Assembly (NCBI GenBank): GCA_949316495.1
Contig: OX439000.1
Span: 66,761,070-66,825,069, forward strand
Direction of reading: 5' to 3'
Length of the DNA stretch: 64,000 nucleotides
Source of the DNA: Amphiduros pacificus
Lineage: Eukaryota; Annelida; Polychaeta; Phyllodocida; Hesionidae
Positions 34,341 through 45,489 of this stretch are shown here, in pieces. Every line of letters begins with the position of its first letter. Within the stretch, counting starts at the first letter, position 1. The position numbers and the translations under genes were made by a program. The notes below the pieces were generated by a model that saw only the letters and a program-made list of their open reading frames with translations, searched no databases and was not told where the DNA came from.

Positions 34341-35115
34341 TAAGACAGATAGTACCTCCCGCACGAGAAATACTAATTTAGAGCTCCGTCTTATACAAAT
34401 AATATTAGCCTTAAAAAAATTCAAGATATGTTCTCGACAATAGGAATATATACCAAGGAATATCTTAAATATTTCCCGCACGAGAAATATTTATTTAGAG
34501 TTTGATATTCCTTAAGCCCTTTTGTCCTTGTTAAAGAGTTGACAATCAATATGTGTATTTCTGCTCGAGTTGATATATATTTTTAGACTAGCTGCCAGTA
34601 ATTAAGAGGATTAGCTGTATTCAGACAGATTAGCTCGAGATATTTTCCAGCATATAGAAATATCTATTTAGAATTGAGCTACTGTTTGTAGATATAAAAT
34701 AAAACAGATTTTGAAAACAAGAGCCTATGGTTTGATATTTGATTAACTCCCGCACGAGAGATAATCTTAGAAACAATATACAAGCAATAGGCACAATGTA
34801 AAATAAACTAAATTTGCACAGAATTTGTGAAATATGGTGAGAGCAATTTGTGAAATAAGTGAGAACAATAAATGGTTATTTCCCGCACGAGAAATAACCT
34901 TAGAGATATTGTCTCTTAGATTTATGTGAAATATTGTTAGATCAATCATATAAGAAAAATAAGATAGGTAGTATTCCCCGCACGAGAAATACTAAATTAG
35001 AGTCTATCTTATATATTAAATAATAATTTCAATAATATAGAGTTTGCAATATTTTAAAGAAGTGATCTGATACTCGATTTTCAATATTCCCCGCACGAGA
35101 AATATTGTTAGATCA
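34341..35115 (-). repeat. Array of at least seven hairpins with a conserved loop, LINE 5' region
   Basis: The string CCCGCACGAGA (plus strand) recurs at about 34358, 34475, 34749, 34882, 34977 and 35090; a seventh unit at 34631-34681 has lost the loop sequence but kept the structure. In each, the loop is closed by an inner stem of 5-10 bp and, in six of seven, an outer stem of 6-10 bp. Inner stems: TAGTA/TACTA, TAAATATTTC/GAAATATTTA, AGATATTT/AAATATCT, GATTAaCTC/GAGaTAATC, GGTTATTTC/GAAATAACC, TAGTATT/AATACTA, CAATATT/AATATTG. Outer stems: TAAGAC/GTCTTA, AAGGAATATC/GATATTCCTT, TAGCTC/GAGCTA, GAGAaCAATA/TATTGTCTC, ATAAGATAG/CTATCTTAT, TGATCT/AGATCA. The stems differ but stay complementary. In LINE sense the loop reads UCGUGCGG between C and G. 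Confidence 0.88.
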
Positions 35116-35120
35116 ACCGA

Positions 35121-35699
35121 GGTTTATTTAAGAAACGTATGAGCGGTCTGAGCGAAGCTTAATGCAGGTTCTTTGTGTACACTGTGGTTTTTTGCAGGAG
35201 GAATGTTTTGTTTATCCCCTTTATGTAACTTTATGCTTCTAGCTTAAATATTATTCTTGTGTGGCTTAGTTCTCTTAATGTTTGTGATTATTCCTGGTAT
35301 AGCGTTTATATAACCGCCGCGCAATGCGTTCATATACGTACCCAGTATATATACGTTTATATATACCAATCCCACGATGGTGATGTCTTGATTTTCGTTA
35401 TCAGGATTAGATCAGAATCCACCCCAAATAACAAATTTTCCACAGAAAATTCTCCTTTGCACTCCAAAATTATATCCACGCAGTCAGTTTCAGTAATTTG
35501 ATGCGTTTTAACAAGAAAAAACGCAACAAAATTAGCTTATAATTCCTAGAAACTGGAGCTCCTTGAAAACACGTCCACTCCTCCCGCACACCCGCACACA
35601 AAGCTGTATTATTTCAAACTTTATGAAACGTTTTATGGTCTGTACTTACTCTGAAGGGTATCTTAGAGTGTCTCCAACCAATCTCATTTATGACCCAGT
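35121..35699. other. No gene recognised
   Basis: Probable flank of the LINE. Around 35280-35365 it has alternating cgtatatatacgtttatata-type sequence. A 113-codon plus frame at 35563-35904 runs into the dispersed repeat and has no recognisable domain. Confidence 0.35.
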
Positions 35700-36050
35700 T
35701 ACAGTGTATATTAATGTTGGTAATGCAGCTTCGACAGTCATTTTCCGTTTTTTGGGTACTCTGTATTCATTTCCTCTGGTTTGTGATTCGGCTTTTTCTG
35801 TGGTCAATATTGTTCAAGCAATTGACGCCACTCTGGAGTGTTCGTCGTGTGCATGCAATAGATTCCAATTTGAATATGTTTCTATAATATATAAACAAAG
35901 ATAAAGAAGTGATTGATGACAAAAGAAATCGAGATGACAACATCGTCGTTGCCCATCGCTGTGCAAAATTATCAATAAATATTGCTTGAAATGCCTTCTT
36001 ATCGATTGTGCATGAAATTCTGAGTGGATTTAGTTCAATTTTCAAGATAA
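35700..36050 (+). repeat. Dispersed repeat, copy in sense
   Basis: Matches the reverse complement of 25205-25550. The core tttttctgtggtcaatattg then gacgccactctggagtgttc is the best-conserved part; farther blocks (gatgacaacatcgtcgttgc against gatgtcatcgtctttgtc) are weaker. A MITE, a SINE body or a duplicated host segment are all possible. Confidence 0.6.
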
Positions 36051-36395
36051 ATTGATTTGTTTATTGCAAATGAAGAAGAATACAATATAATAGATATTTC
36101 TTGCTACCAAAAAAAAGATGAAATCTTTACATTGGAGTTTTTATTGAGCAATTTACATATCAGAAGAATATAATAATTTTCCAGTGCAATCCGATAGTTC
36201 CAAATGTTTCAGTACTAGCATGTGTCTCACAGATCTGATGTTTTACTTTTACATTTTCTCATGGCAAGATTGATCACTTAACGTTTTTTCTGGATTCACA
36301 TATCAAAATAAACATGGACTGTACCTATCCAAGGTGTTATTGAAGTACCCCCTCTAGGATTTATATTTTAATAAACTATTGAGATTGTGCACAAG

Positions 36396-37154
36396 ATGCC
36401 TCCTAAGAGGAAGGCTGCTGAAGCTGAAGCAGAAATTCATGAGGATGGAAGTAGCATTGTGACAGATCTGCAGAGACAGTTCCAGAATTTTAACAGCACC
36501 TTTGACAAGAAGTTTGACAGTCTCAGGGATATTTTCAAGGATGATATCACAAAGGCAGTGAATGATGCAGTTCAGAAATCTATCAAGCATGAAATGGACA
36601 CAATAAGGAAAGAATTTCAGACAGAGCTAGATAAAATGATGGAACAAATAGTTGCCATTCAACAAAAACAGCAAGAAACCGAAGAAAAACAACAAGAATT
36701 GAGTGTGAAACAACAAGAACTGGCATCAAAGGAAGTGACATATGCTAGTGTGGTCTCACAGCAGAAAATTGTCGTGAAAAATCTAGTGGAAACAGAGGGT
36801 GAAACCACTAGTGATAGAGTGAAAATGCTGTTTTCACAGGGTTTGGGGTTTCAGGACAGTGAAATAGATGTTCAGTGTGCGGAGAGAAAAGGTGACCCAA
36901 ATGTAAAGAGACAGCATCCCAGAGTCATTCTTGTCACTGTGAAAGACACTGAGATGACAAGGAAAATTATGAAAAGAAAAGCCAAATTAAAAGACAGTGA
37001 TCAATACAAAAAAGTCTACATTGACATAGACAGACCAGCTAAAGAAAGACAACTAGAAAACAACATGAGGACAATCATAAACACACTAGCAAAGGACAAG
37101 CTTCAAATCAAAGGCGGCAGAGTGACCGCTAAGGAGAACAATGAGCGATTATAG
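36396..37154 (+). CDS. LINE ORF1 protein, coiled coil
   Basis: 252 codons from the ATG at 36396. The N-terminus is basic (MPPKRKAAEAEAE), a possible nuclear signal. A long amphipathic helix spans about residues 25-115, with FDKKFDSLRDIF and then the Gln/Glu-rich QQKQQETEEKQQELSVKQQE, a clear coiled coil. YASVVSQQK follows, then a compact domain of about 110 residues (SDRVKMLFSQGLGFQDSEID to DIDRPAKERQLENNMR) with the layout of an RRM-like or L1-type C-terminal domain. The role would be RNA binding and chaperoning of the LINE RNP as a multimer. It ends in TAG (37152-37154), with the endonuclease continuing in the same frame. Confidence 0.8.
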   Translation: MPPKRKAAEAEAEIHEDGSSIVTDLQRQFQNFNSTFDKKFDSLRDIFKDDITKAVNDAVQKSIKHEMDTIRKEFQTELDKMMEQIVAIQQKQQETEEKQQELSVKQQELASKEVTYASVVSQQKIVVKNLVETEGETTSDRVKMLFSQGLGFQDSEIDVQCAERKGDPNVKRQHPRVILVTVKDTEMTRKIMKRKAKLKDSDQYKKVYIDIDRPAKERQLENNMRTIINTLAKDKLQIKGGRVTAKENNERL

Positions 37155-39692
37155 GCCAAATGCGGGTTCTGGAACTCGAACTCTTTTAGTATTGATACAA
37201 ACACAAACAATTATAAATATAGAGTTGCGTGTCTACAATATACAGATTGTGATATTATTGGTGTAGCAGAGACATTTCTTACAGGTAAACAAGAATTAAA
37301 TGTACCAAACTACAAATGGCATGGTCAAAATCGAAAGTGGATAAGGAAAACAGCAAGGAGAGGGTCTGGTGGTATAGGGTTTTTGATACATGAGAGGATA
37401 CAGGAAAGATACAATGTTGAAGTTTTAGACAATGATTGTGAAGGTATTTTATGGTTGAAATTTACTTGTAAACATACATCTATGTGTTTTACAACATGTG
37501 TATGCTACCTAGTGCCACAGAACTCTGCCAGGTCTACTGATGGTGTGGAATTTTATGAAACCCTTCTTGGTAAAATGTATTTATATCAAAATATTGGGCC
37601 ATTGTACATGTGTGGAGATTTTAATAGTAGGTGTGGAGACATGGCAGATACTATTGAAGGTGTAGACAACATTCCTGCCCGAAATGTGGTGGATTTTGAT
37701 GTAAATAGCTATGGTGACAGTCTTATTGAATTTCTTATCAGTAGTAATTGTTGTATATTGAATGGGCGAAAATCATGCTTGAATCATTTCACAAGAATTG
37801 GTAATACAGGCAGAAGTGTAGTTGATTACTGTCTTTTACCCCATGATGACCTGAATTTATTTAGTGATTTTAATGTACATAGAATGACAGAAATTGTTGA
37901 ACAGACGGGTATAGTGGCAGATAAAATACCTGATCACAGTATTTTATGTTGGAACATGGATATTGGTGAAATTGAAAAATGTGAACAAGATGGTCAATGT
38001 AGTGTCATTAAAGAGGTCACCAAATATGACACAACAAATGTGCCAGATGATTTTATGACTGATGAAAATATTGTGAAGCAGGTTAATGATGCCATTGTAA
38101 AGCTGGAGCATGTACAGCTAAGGCAAAATATTTTAGATGAGGCATATGAGGAATTTTGTAATGTGTTGACAGGTGAAATGAGAGCAAAAATGCCAAGTAG
38201 GGTGATTAAAATACACAGGGGTCAGACAAGAAAAACACAGAAAAAGAAATGTAAGAACCAACCATGGTGGTGTGACACACTTAGTGACTTGTGGACAAAA
38301 ATGTGTGAAGCAGAGAATGCATGGCTTGCTTGTCTTGATGTAGGAGGAACTAGGCGAAGGAATCTGAAATCTTGTTTTGTTCAGGCTAGTAAATCATTTG
38401 ATAAGGAAAAACAGAGAAGTAAAAGAAACTACTGGAAACGTGAGCAAGATAGAATACTCAATGAAAGTGAAAATGACCCAAATAAATTCTGGAAATCTAT
38501 TGGGAAGATTGGTGTTCAAAATGACAGAAAGCAAAACATTCCTATGGAGGTTTATAATGATGAAGGTCTTGTAACAACAAATGTTGATGAGGTGTTGAAA
38601 ACATGGAAAACAGATTTCTCAACACTGTTTTCAAATAATGAGCAGAAATTTGATGAACAATTCTTAAAAGGTGTTAAAGAGAGAGTGAAGAAATATGAGG
38701 AAGAAATGGAAAGAATAGTGGCTAACCAGGATGGCAATGTTGACATGCATATGTTGAATTGTGAAGTAACTATTGAGGAGGTAAAACGTGCTGTCTGTAA
38801 AGCAAAGATAGGTAAAGCAGTAGGAATTGACCAAATACCCACAGAGGTGTTAAAAGGGGAGGCAACATGCCAGTTCATGGTGAAACTTTTTAATATGTGT
38901 TTTAAAGATGGCATAATCCCAAACTGCTGGAAAAAGGGAATCATTAACCCCATCCCTAAGTCTGGTAATAAAGACAAAAGGCTCCCTTTAAGCTATAGGG
39001 GGATCACACTGACTTGCCACATGTATAAAATGTATTGCACGGTTTTAAAGTTGAGACTGAACATGTACTTGGAAAATAATGGAATACTGGTTGAGGAGCA
39101 AAATGGGTTCCGCAAGATGAGGAGTTGTTTGGACCATATATTTACTCTTGTCACAACTATTGAGAACAGGTACAAATGCAGGCAGTCAACATACGTATGC
39201 TTTGTGGATATGCAAAAGGCTTTCGATACTGTAAATAGGACTTGCCTCATGGATAAACTCAGGGATATTGGTATTGGTGGAAGTATGTACAGAGCCATAA
39301 AAGCTTTATATGAAAATGTATCTTGTTCTGTAAGAGTCAATGGTGAATATACAGAATGGTTTGACGTTGAGTTGGGTGTTAAGCAAGGTTGCATTTTATC
39401 GCCGTCGTTCTTTAGCATTTTTATTAATGATCTAGCCAAGGAAATTAAGAGGTTGGATCTTGGTGTAATCATAGAAGAGACACAACTCAGTATTTTAATG
39501 TTTGCAGACGATATTGATTTAATTGCAGATACACCCAACTCATTGCAGACAATGCTGAATACTCTATCACAATGGTGCTATAAATGGAGATTGTGTATAA
39601 ATGCAGACAAAACAAAAGTTGTACACTTCAGGACTCCTAGTATGGAAAAGACCACATTTGAATTTAAATGCGCGGGTCAGATATTGAAGTAG
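37155..39692 (+). pseudogene. LINE ORF2: endonuclease and reverse transcriptase
   Basis: The frame is open immediately after the ORF1 TAG. Endonuclease blocks begin within a few codons: KCGFWNSNSF, DIIGVAETFL (Glu), GSGGIGFLIHERIQ, YMCGDFNSRCGDMAD (GDFNxR), GRSVVDYCLL, KIPDHSIL (terminal SDH-like His). A linker of about 250 residues follows with PWWCDTLSDLW. The RT has GIDQIPTEVLKG, NPIPKSGNKDKRLPLSYRGI, EEQNGFRKMRSCLDH, CFVDMQKAFDTVN, GVKQGCILSPSFFSIFIND and LMFADDIDLIA (catalytic ADD at 39504-39512). No ATG occurs before the endonuclease. The frame closes at 39692 because of a frameshift just upstream, after which YKYLGITLNEYLDKS continues in another frame from about 39668. Confidence 0.85.
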
Positions 39693-41304
39693 TTGAGAGC
39701 TACAAGTATCTTGGCATAACACTGAATGAGTATCTAGACAAGAGTCAAGTTGCTAAAACATTTGCAAAGTCTGCTAACCGGGCACTTGGGCTGCTGATAG
39801 CTAAACATAGAGCATTTGGTGGTATTGTAGGATATAGAATACACACCCAGAGACTCTTGGAAATATATAGACATTCATAGACAATAACACACGATACTGA
39901 TGGTTGATGAGTCACCATAACCACCACTCTGTGAGATCACGTGTAAGACGGACGAGCCGAAGTTGAATACACAGGCAGGACGAGTCCATTTGATGACGCG
40001 TGAGGAAGCCACGTAGGCGACCCCCCCACAGATGACGCGTGGGTATAAATATACTCATACACAACACAAAGACAGTTTGGACCGAGAAAAGCAGAGAGCC
40101 AAGCCACGTCAGTCAGGACAAGGAGGGAGCAGGAGTGCGGGCCGCAGGCCGCCACTCTCTGTCGCCTCCACACGGATAACCACTCAGGCTGATCGCCCAT
40201 TGCCATGCCATATGCTAATTCGGGGTTATATTTATGTATATGTATTTATGTATATGTACAGTTTATACCCCGAATAAAGATGACATTATATCCGAGTCTG
40301 CAGTTCTCCTTGATCACCCGAGATAGGAGTAGGCACTTAGCATATTGGCCAGGAACTCACTTAGCCAAGCAAGTTTCCCCATATCTTCTGAGGCTCCCTT
40401 CACTATGTAACAGTATGCCCCATGATGTGTTTACAAAGCTGTATGACTCATTAGTGGCACCAATCATAGAATATGCAGCTGCAATGTGGGGACATAAAGA
40501 ATTTAGTTGCATAAATGCTGTACAAAATCGTGCATGTAGGTTTTTTATGGGAGTCTCCAAATATACACCCAATACAGCAGTTAATGGTGATATGGGTTGG
40601 AAATCAAGCTTGCATCGCCAAAAAGTATGTATTGCTAGAATGTGGCTGAGATTAGTGAATATGAATGTTAACAGATGGTCAAGCAAAGTGTTCTGGTATT
40701 CATATAGAAAAGCACAAAATGGATGTAAGAATTGGTGCTATCACACAATGAAAATGTTTGATGACTTAGGTATTGGTCATTTTAAGGATGTCAACAATTG
40801 TAACAATAAGAAATTAGTGTTGGATGAACTAGAAGATTGTTTGTTACAAGAAACTGTGCAGAAATGGAAAAATGATCTATATAAAGATGTCAGAGTTGGT
40901 AGCAATAAACTGAGAACATACAGAAAATTTAAGCAGAATTGTATTTAAGAAAGCCAATGTCATTTGCTGTTAGGAAAAGTTTTGCAAGCTTGAGGTGTGG
41001 CACAGCAGCCATGAGGATTGAAACAGGCAGGTATGAGGGACTGTCTGTAAATGAGAGATTATGCCAATGCTGTGACAGTGGGCAAATAGAGAGTGAACTC
41101 CATTTCATGACTACCTGTGAAGCTTTTAGTGCTGAAAGAGAAGATCTCTATACCAAGGTATCACAGTTTGTGTTAGATTTTAATGAATTGTCAGATGAGA
41201 ACAAATTTATATGTCTAATGAGTAATGACATCATTTGTAAATTCACTGCTAGGGCCTGCCATAACATGTTTATCAAAAGAAGGTCTGTATTGTATAAAAC
41301 ATGA
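39668..41304 (+). pseudogene. LINE ORF2 C-terminal region, interrupted
   Basis: The post-RT region reads SYKYLGITLNEYLDKSQVAK up to KHRAFGG at 39825, resumes after the solo LTR with MPHDVFTKLYDSLVAPIIEY and AAMWGHKEF, and runs to about 40948. A frame change then leads to 40939-41304, with RLCQCCDSGQIESELHFMTT followed by C, a CX2C...HX4C cluster found at the C-terminus of many LINE ORF2 proteins. The ordinary LINE product would use this in RNA or target-DNA handling. The LTR insertion and the frame change inactivate this copy. Confidence 0.8.
39826..40412. mobile_element. Solo LTR of an LTR retrotransposon, fossil
   Basis: A 587-bp block inside the LINE that starts TGTAGG and ends GTAACA, flanked by direct repeats GTAT (39822-39825 and 40413-40416). 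The LINE text on both sides is collinear once the block is set aside. The plus strand has a TATA-like gggtataaatatactc (about 40040) and an AATAAA (about 40275), consistent with promoter and polyadenylation parts. The 4-bp target duplication suits Gypsy- or BEL-like integrases. No internal region is present, so it is the product of LTR-LTR recombination and is younger than the LINE. Confidence 0.75.
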
Positions 41305-41515
41305 ACAAACAATTTTATAGTGTATATATGAAAGAGTAATTTTATTTATTTTATATAAAAAAAAAATAATAAAATAACAAATGTATGTTTTATCGACTGT
41401 ATGGTCTCTTATGGCTCAATTTGAGCTCCTGGTTGTGTTGAAATATATTGAGATGAAATTTGTAACACCAGAAGAGACAATAAAAAATTATTCAGTGTCA
41501 GTGTCAGTGTCAGTA

Positions 41516-42255
<740 letters not shown>

Positions 42256-42449
42256 AAATATGGTGTGACTTATGGTGTGCTTAGGTATCTCCACTTTCTC
42301 GCTGATGAGGACATATAATTAAGTATCATAACAAGACAGTATTAATACATCCCACTTTAAGTAATCTTGATAATGTGGTTGTTGCATACTTAGCATATAT
42401 AAGCTATATAAGCTAGATGTAATGTGTACTGTATTACTGATGAGATAGA

Positions 42450-42605
42450 TTTAGCATGACTGCCATATTGATAATTTAAATGCAACATGACTATTGTATT
42501 GATGAGGAACATGACTACATGACATTTGTAGTGATATAGGTGAAGCATGACTGCAACATTGAGTAGAGCTATGAACAGACTTGTCTGGTATCAGCACTAT
42601 ACAAA

Positions 42606-42671
<66 letters not shown>

Positions 42672-43510
42672 GTGAAGTATGCAGTTTTGGTAACAGGTGA
42701 AGCAAACTTTTGTATTGAGTAGATAAATGAAGGATGAGTTTTGTTTTAAGAACATAAATGAATAGCATGACTACATTATTGAAGCCAGATAGAGCATGAC
42801 TATGGTATTGAGATGAAATAAGACTACAATATTGAGTAAATGACACATGGCTTTTGTATTGATGATAAAGATGAAGCATGCCTATAATTGATGGATGAAG
42901 CATGACTTTTGAATTGATGACAAAGAAAAAGCATGAAATGCATGACAAAAATGAAGCATACAAGACTACAGTATTGATGACACCGATAAAGCATAACTGT
43001 TTGACATAAAGGAAACATGACTACAGTATTGAGTAGATATGTGAAGCAAGAATTTCATATTGATGACAGAGATGAAGCATGACTTGATATTGATGACATA
43101 GAGGAAGCATGACTTTAGTAGACAGATGAAGCATGACTTTTGTATTGATGACATACATGAACCATGACTGCAGTATTGAGAAGACAGATGAAGCATGACT
43201 GCAGTATTGATGGATGGATGAAGCATGACTGCAGTATTGATGACATAGAGTAAGCATGATTACTGTATTGAGTAGATAGATGAAGCACAAATTTTGATGA
43301 TAAAGACGAAACATGACTGCAGTATTGGTGACATAGATTAAACATGACTGCAGTATTAATGACGACAAATGGACATGACTGCTGGATTGATGAGATAAAT
43401 GTCGGATGACTGCAGCATTAAGATAAAGCATGATTTTTGCATTGATGACACAGATGAAGAGTGGCCTTTGTATTGATATTGTAGATGTGGCATGACTGCA
43501 GTACTGAGAA
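42450..43510. repeat. Degenerate ~32-bp tandem repeat
   Basis: The words agatgaagcatgactgcag and tattgatgacatagatgaag alternate through the region. Where spacing is regular (43076, 43108; 43190, 43222, 43254) the period is 32 bp. Many units contain tattgagtagat variants. Divergence between units is high, so the array is old. A LINE-type 3' tail (42570-42670) has inserted within it. Minus-strand frames reading as repeated SHASSIHQYCS-like text are by-products. Confidence 0.8.
42570..42670 (+). mobile_element. Orphan LINE 3' tail with (TTA)n
   Basis: agacttgtctggtatcagca followed by ctatacaaatttta and then about 65 bp of TTA repeats. It matches the 3' end of the CR1/L2-like LINE at 51.37 kb (ctagtctggtatctgcgcta, then tataagttttatt). 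Only the terminal 40 bp or so of LINE sequence is present, an extreme 5' truncation. Confidence 0.7.
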
Positions 43511-44384
43511 GACCAGAAAACTGATGTATTAGAATATGATACAACTTTGAAGCTTTTGTGGCATAAATGAATGTGATTATGAGCAGTAATGAGGGAAGTG
43601 TGCCATGGTCAACCCTTAATGTGTGCTGGGGTGGTGGTGTGTTACTAATGACCCTCAAGTCTTGAGAACATATTCACACCATACAAGAAGTACTTTTATC
43701 TTTTAGTTTGACCACTTACATATCCTGAAATAAAAATTGTAATATATCTCTATAAACCAAAAACATCCATTTAGTGCATCATTAACTCAATAGCAAAAGG
43801 ATATATTTCTAAAATATTACTCCAAAGAGTTTTAAATGCAAGGCGGAGTGAATGATGACAATGTTATCACACAAATGTATCAATGTCAGAAGCAACCCAT
43901 AGTACAGCCCTGTGTAGGAGGTTTATTGTTATACCCTCTGGCTCCGGCCATGACTGATATATAAAGATCGAATATCAACAGACATCTTTGTGATCAGAGA
44001 AGCAAGACAACACTTTTGCTGGACAGGGGTAAATCAGTGCAATTCTGCCCTTGTCCAAAGTTCAGATATTACTTCATTTGATAGTCAGTCAACATTCATG
44101 ACAATGACAATTCAGTGATTAAATAATATCCATCCTGCAAATCAGAGTGAATAATTATTCAAGTGATCAGAAAGAAATTTTCAATATCGTGAGAAAGGTA
44201 ACATTTCTGTTTGAGTGTGTGATCAGGCAATTTATCAAGATTAGACATATTTGATCACAATCAAACCTTACAAATGTGAGCTTTGTCCAAACAGAAAAAA
44301 ATTCAAAATCTTCAAATAAAGGCGCAGTGAATATTTACAAATTATATTTTACATTCAAATAAAGACATTTGACTATTTGCAGAC
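43511..44384. other. No gene recognised
   Basis: AT-rich sequence with short frames between the 32-bp array and the 360-bp satellite. No promoter or RNA gene supported. Confidence 0.35.
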
Positions 44385-44894
44385 CAATATCTAATCTATA
44401 TTCCATATAATGTTGCATATAAAGCTGATATTTCAGTTTGATAGCATGATCAGACATCAACTTTAACATCTCTCAGACTCATATCACAATAAATCTGTTT
44501 TTGTAGGCACAATGAAATATGAACAGCCATGTTCTATCAAAATTTCAAAAGACTTCATTGTATCATAGCATAAGTTGGTGTGCAACTATTGAATGGCATC
44601 TATGACCTAACTCAAAATCCTCAAATAACTGTACAATGAATATTTAGTATTAACACTGCACATCAAACAACAGACATGTAACTATTTAGAGGTAAAATTC
44701 CTATCTATATATATCATAATGTGTCATATAGAGCTGATATTCCAGTTTGATAGTATGACCAGGCATCAATTTTCACATATCGAAAACTCATATCATGAAA
44801 AAACTATTTTGAAGTAATGCATTTTGGAGATTTCATCATCAGGCATGTGGACATAATTAAATCTAAACAATTTGAGTCATATTTCATCAAGACT

Positions 44895-45489
44895 TTAAAG
44901 GGAAACTTTCACCTCTCTGATATACTTTTGTAGTTTGGAAGAGAATTATAATGCACATTGATTTGTAGGCTCTATTAATATGACCGCCCAAGAAAAACAT
45001 GTTTTTTTTTTAGAAAAGTAGCTCTTTTAAATGCACGTGCTAGGAAAAAAAGAATGACGTCATCGTGCGGCAATTACCTACCAACAACAATGCAACCAAA
45101 ATAGCGGTGTCACGATTGTCGGTCTTAGAATTGACGCACTGTAGCATTGTTATGTGCGTTGGAAAGAACAGAAAAAATGTGACATTTTGGTGCCAAAAGC
45201 ATGACAATCGGACCAATATTAGCAAAGTTATGACAAGTTTTGTGAAAATTGAAAAAGATTGCAGCTCTACTGGCACGTGTAATAAATCCCGCACGATGAC
45301 GTCATAGGCCCAAATTGCAATAAATGATCATAATTTATGGGGGTTGCAAGATTAATTTTAATTGTTGGTTTGTGTTGCCATGGTTACCGCTATATATTTT
45401 TGGTCTCTGAATTTCAATGTATTTATGTATCTATGATCATTTAATCATACAATTTATGAAATGTATTTTACTAGAAAGTATCTCTTTAA
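44895..45489. mobile_element. TTAA-flanked inverted-repeat MITE, about 595 bp
   Basis: It begins ttaaagggaaactttc and ends gaaagtatctctttaa, imperfect terminal inverted repeats bordered by TTAA, the target of piggyBac and Kolobok transposases. It sits inside the satellite. It has a second, perfect inner inverted repeat: ATGACGTCATCGTGCGG (45054-45070) and its complement at 45289-45305. No transposase is encoded; a frame of 80-84 codons on both strands is featureless. Confidence 0.7.

Larger units (their letters stand above)
31092..35120 (-). mobile_element. CR1/L2-like LINE with hairpin-rich 5' region, internally deleted
   Basis: Reading the minus strand: a 5' region with at least seven hairpins (35115-34341), ORF1 from the ATG at 34300, ORF2 endonuclease, an internal deletion, RT, and a 3' end with the agcgct motif followed by ATT repeats at 31092-31112. 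The 5' border is uncertain and placed just outside the last hairpin. The deletion removes what in the related LINE at 48.6-51.4 kb is about 300 residues between endonuclease and RT, so this copy cannot encode a normal ORF2. RT motifs and 3' tail place it with the CR1/L2 group; exact clade is not determinable by eye. Confidence 0.85.
36300..41515 (+). mobile_element. LINE with coiled-coil ORF1, nearly full length, split by a solo LTR
   Basis: Order on the plus strand: short 5' leader, ORF1 (36396-37154), endonuclease and RT (37155-39692 and on), a C-terminal region with a CCHC-like cluster ending at 41304, then a 3' end with cagtgtcagtgtcagtgtca at about 41492-41515 in place of poly(A). A solo LTR (39826-40412) interrupts ORF2. 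Outside it the damage is light: a frameshift near 39670, another near 40940 and the TAG between ORF1 and ORF2. RT motifs and the non-poly(A) tail resemble RTE-X-like elements of marine invertebrates, but I would not fix the clade without a tree. Confidence 0.85.

Noticed and set aside
39937-40277. Short frames inside the solo LTR
   Set aside because: The region is an LTR; frames on both strands overlap and have no domain.
42451-43658. Set of minus-strand frames with SHxSSIxQYCS-like repeats
   Set aside because: Products of the degenerate 32-bp array; frames shift from unit to unit.
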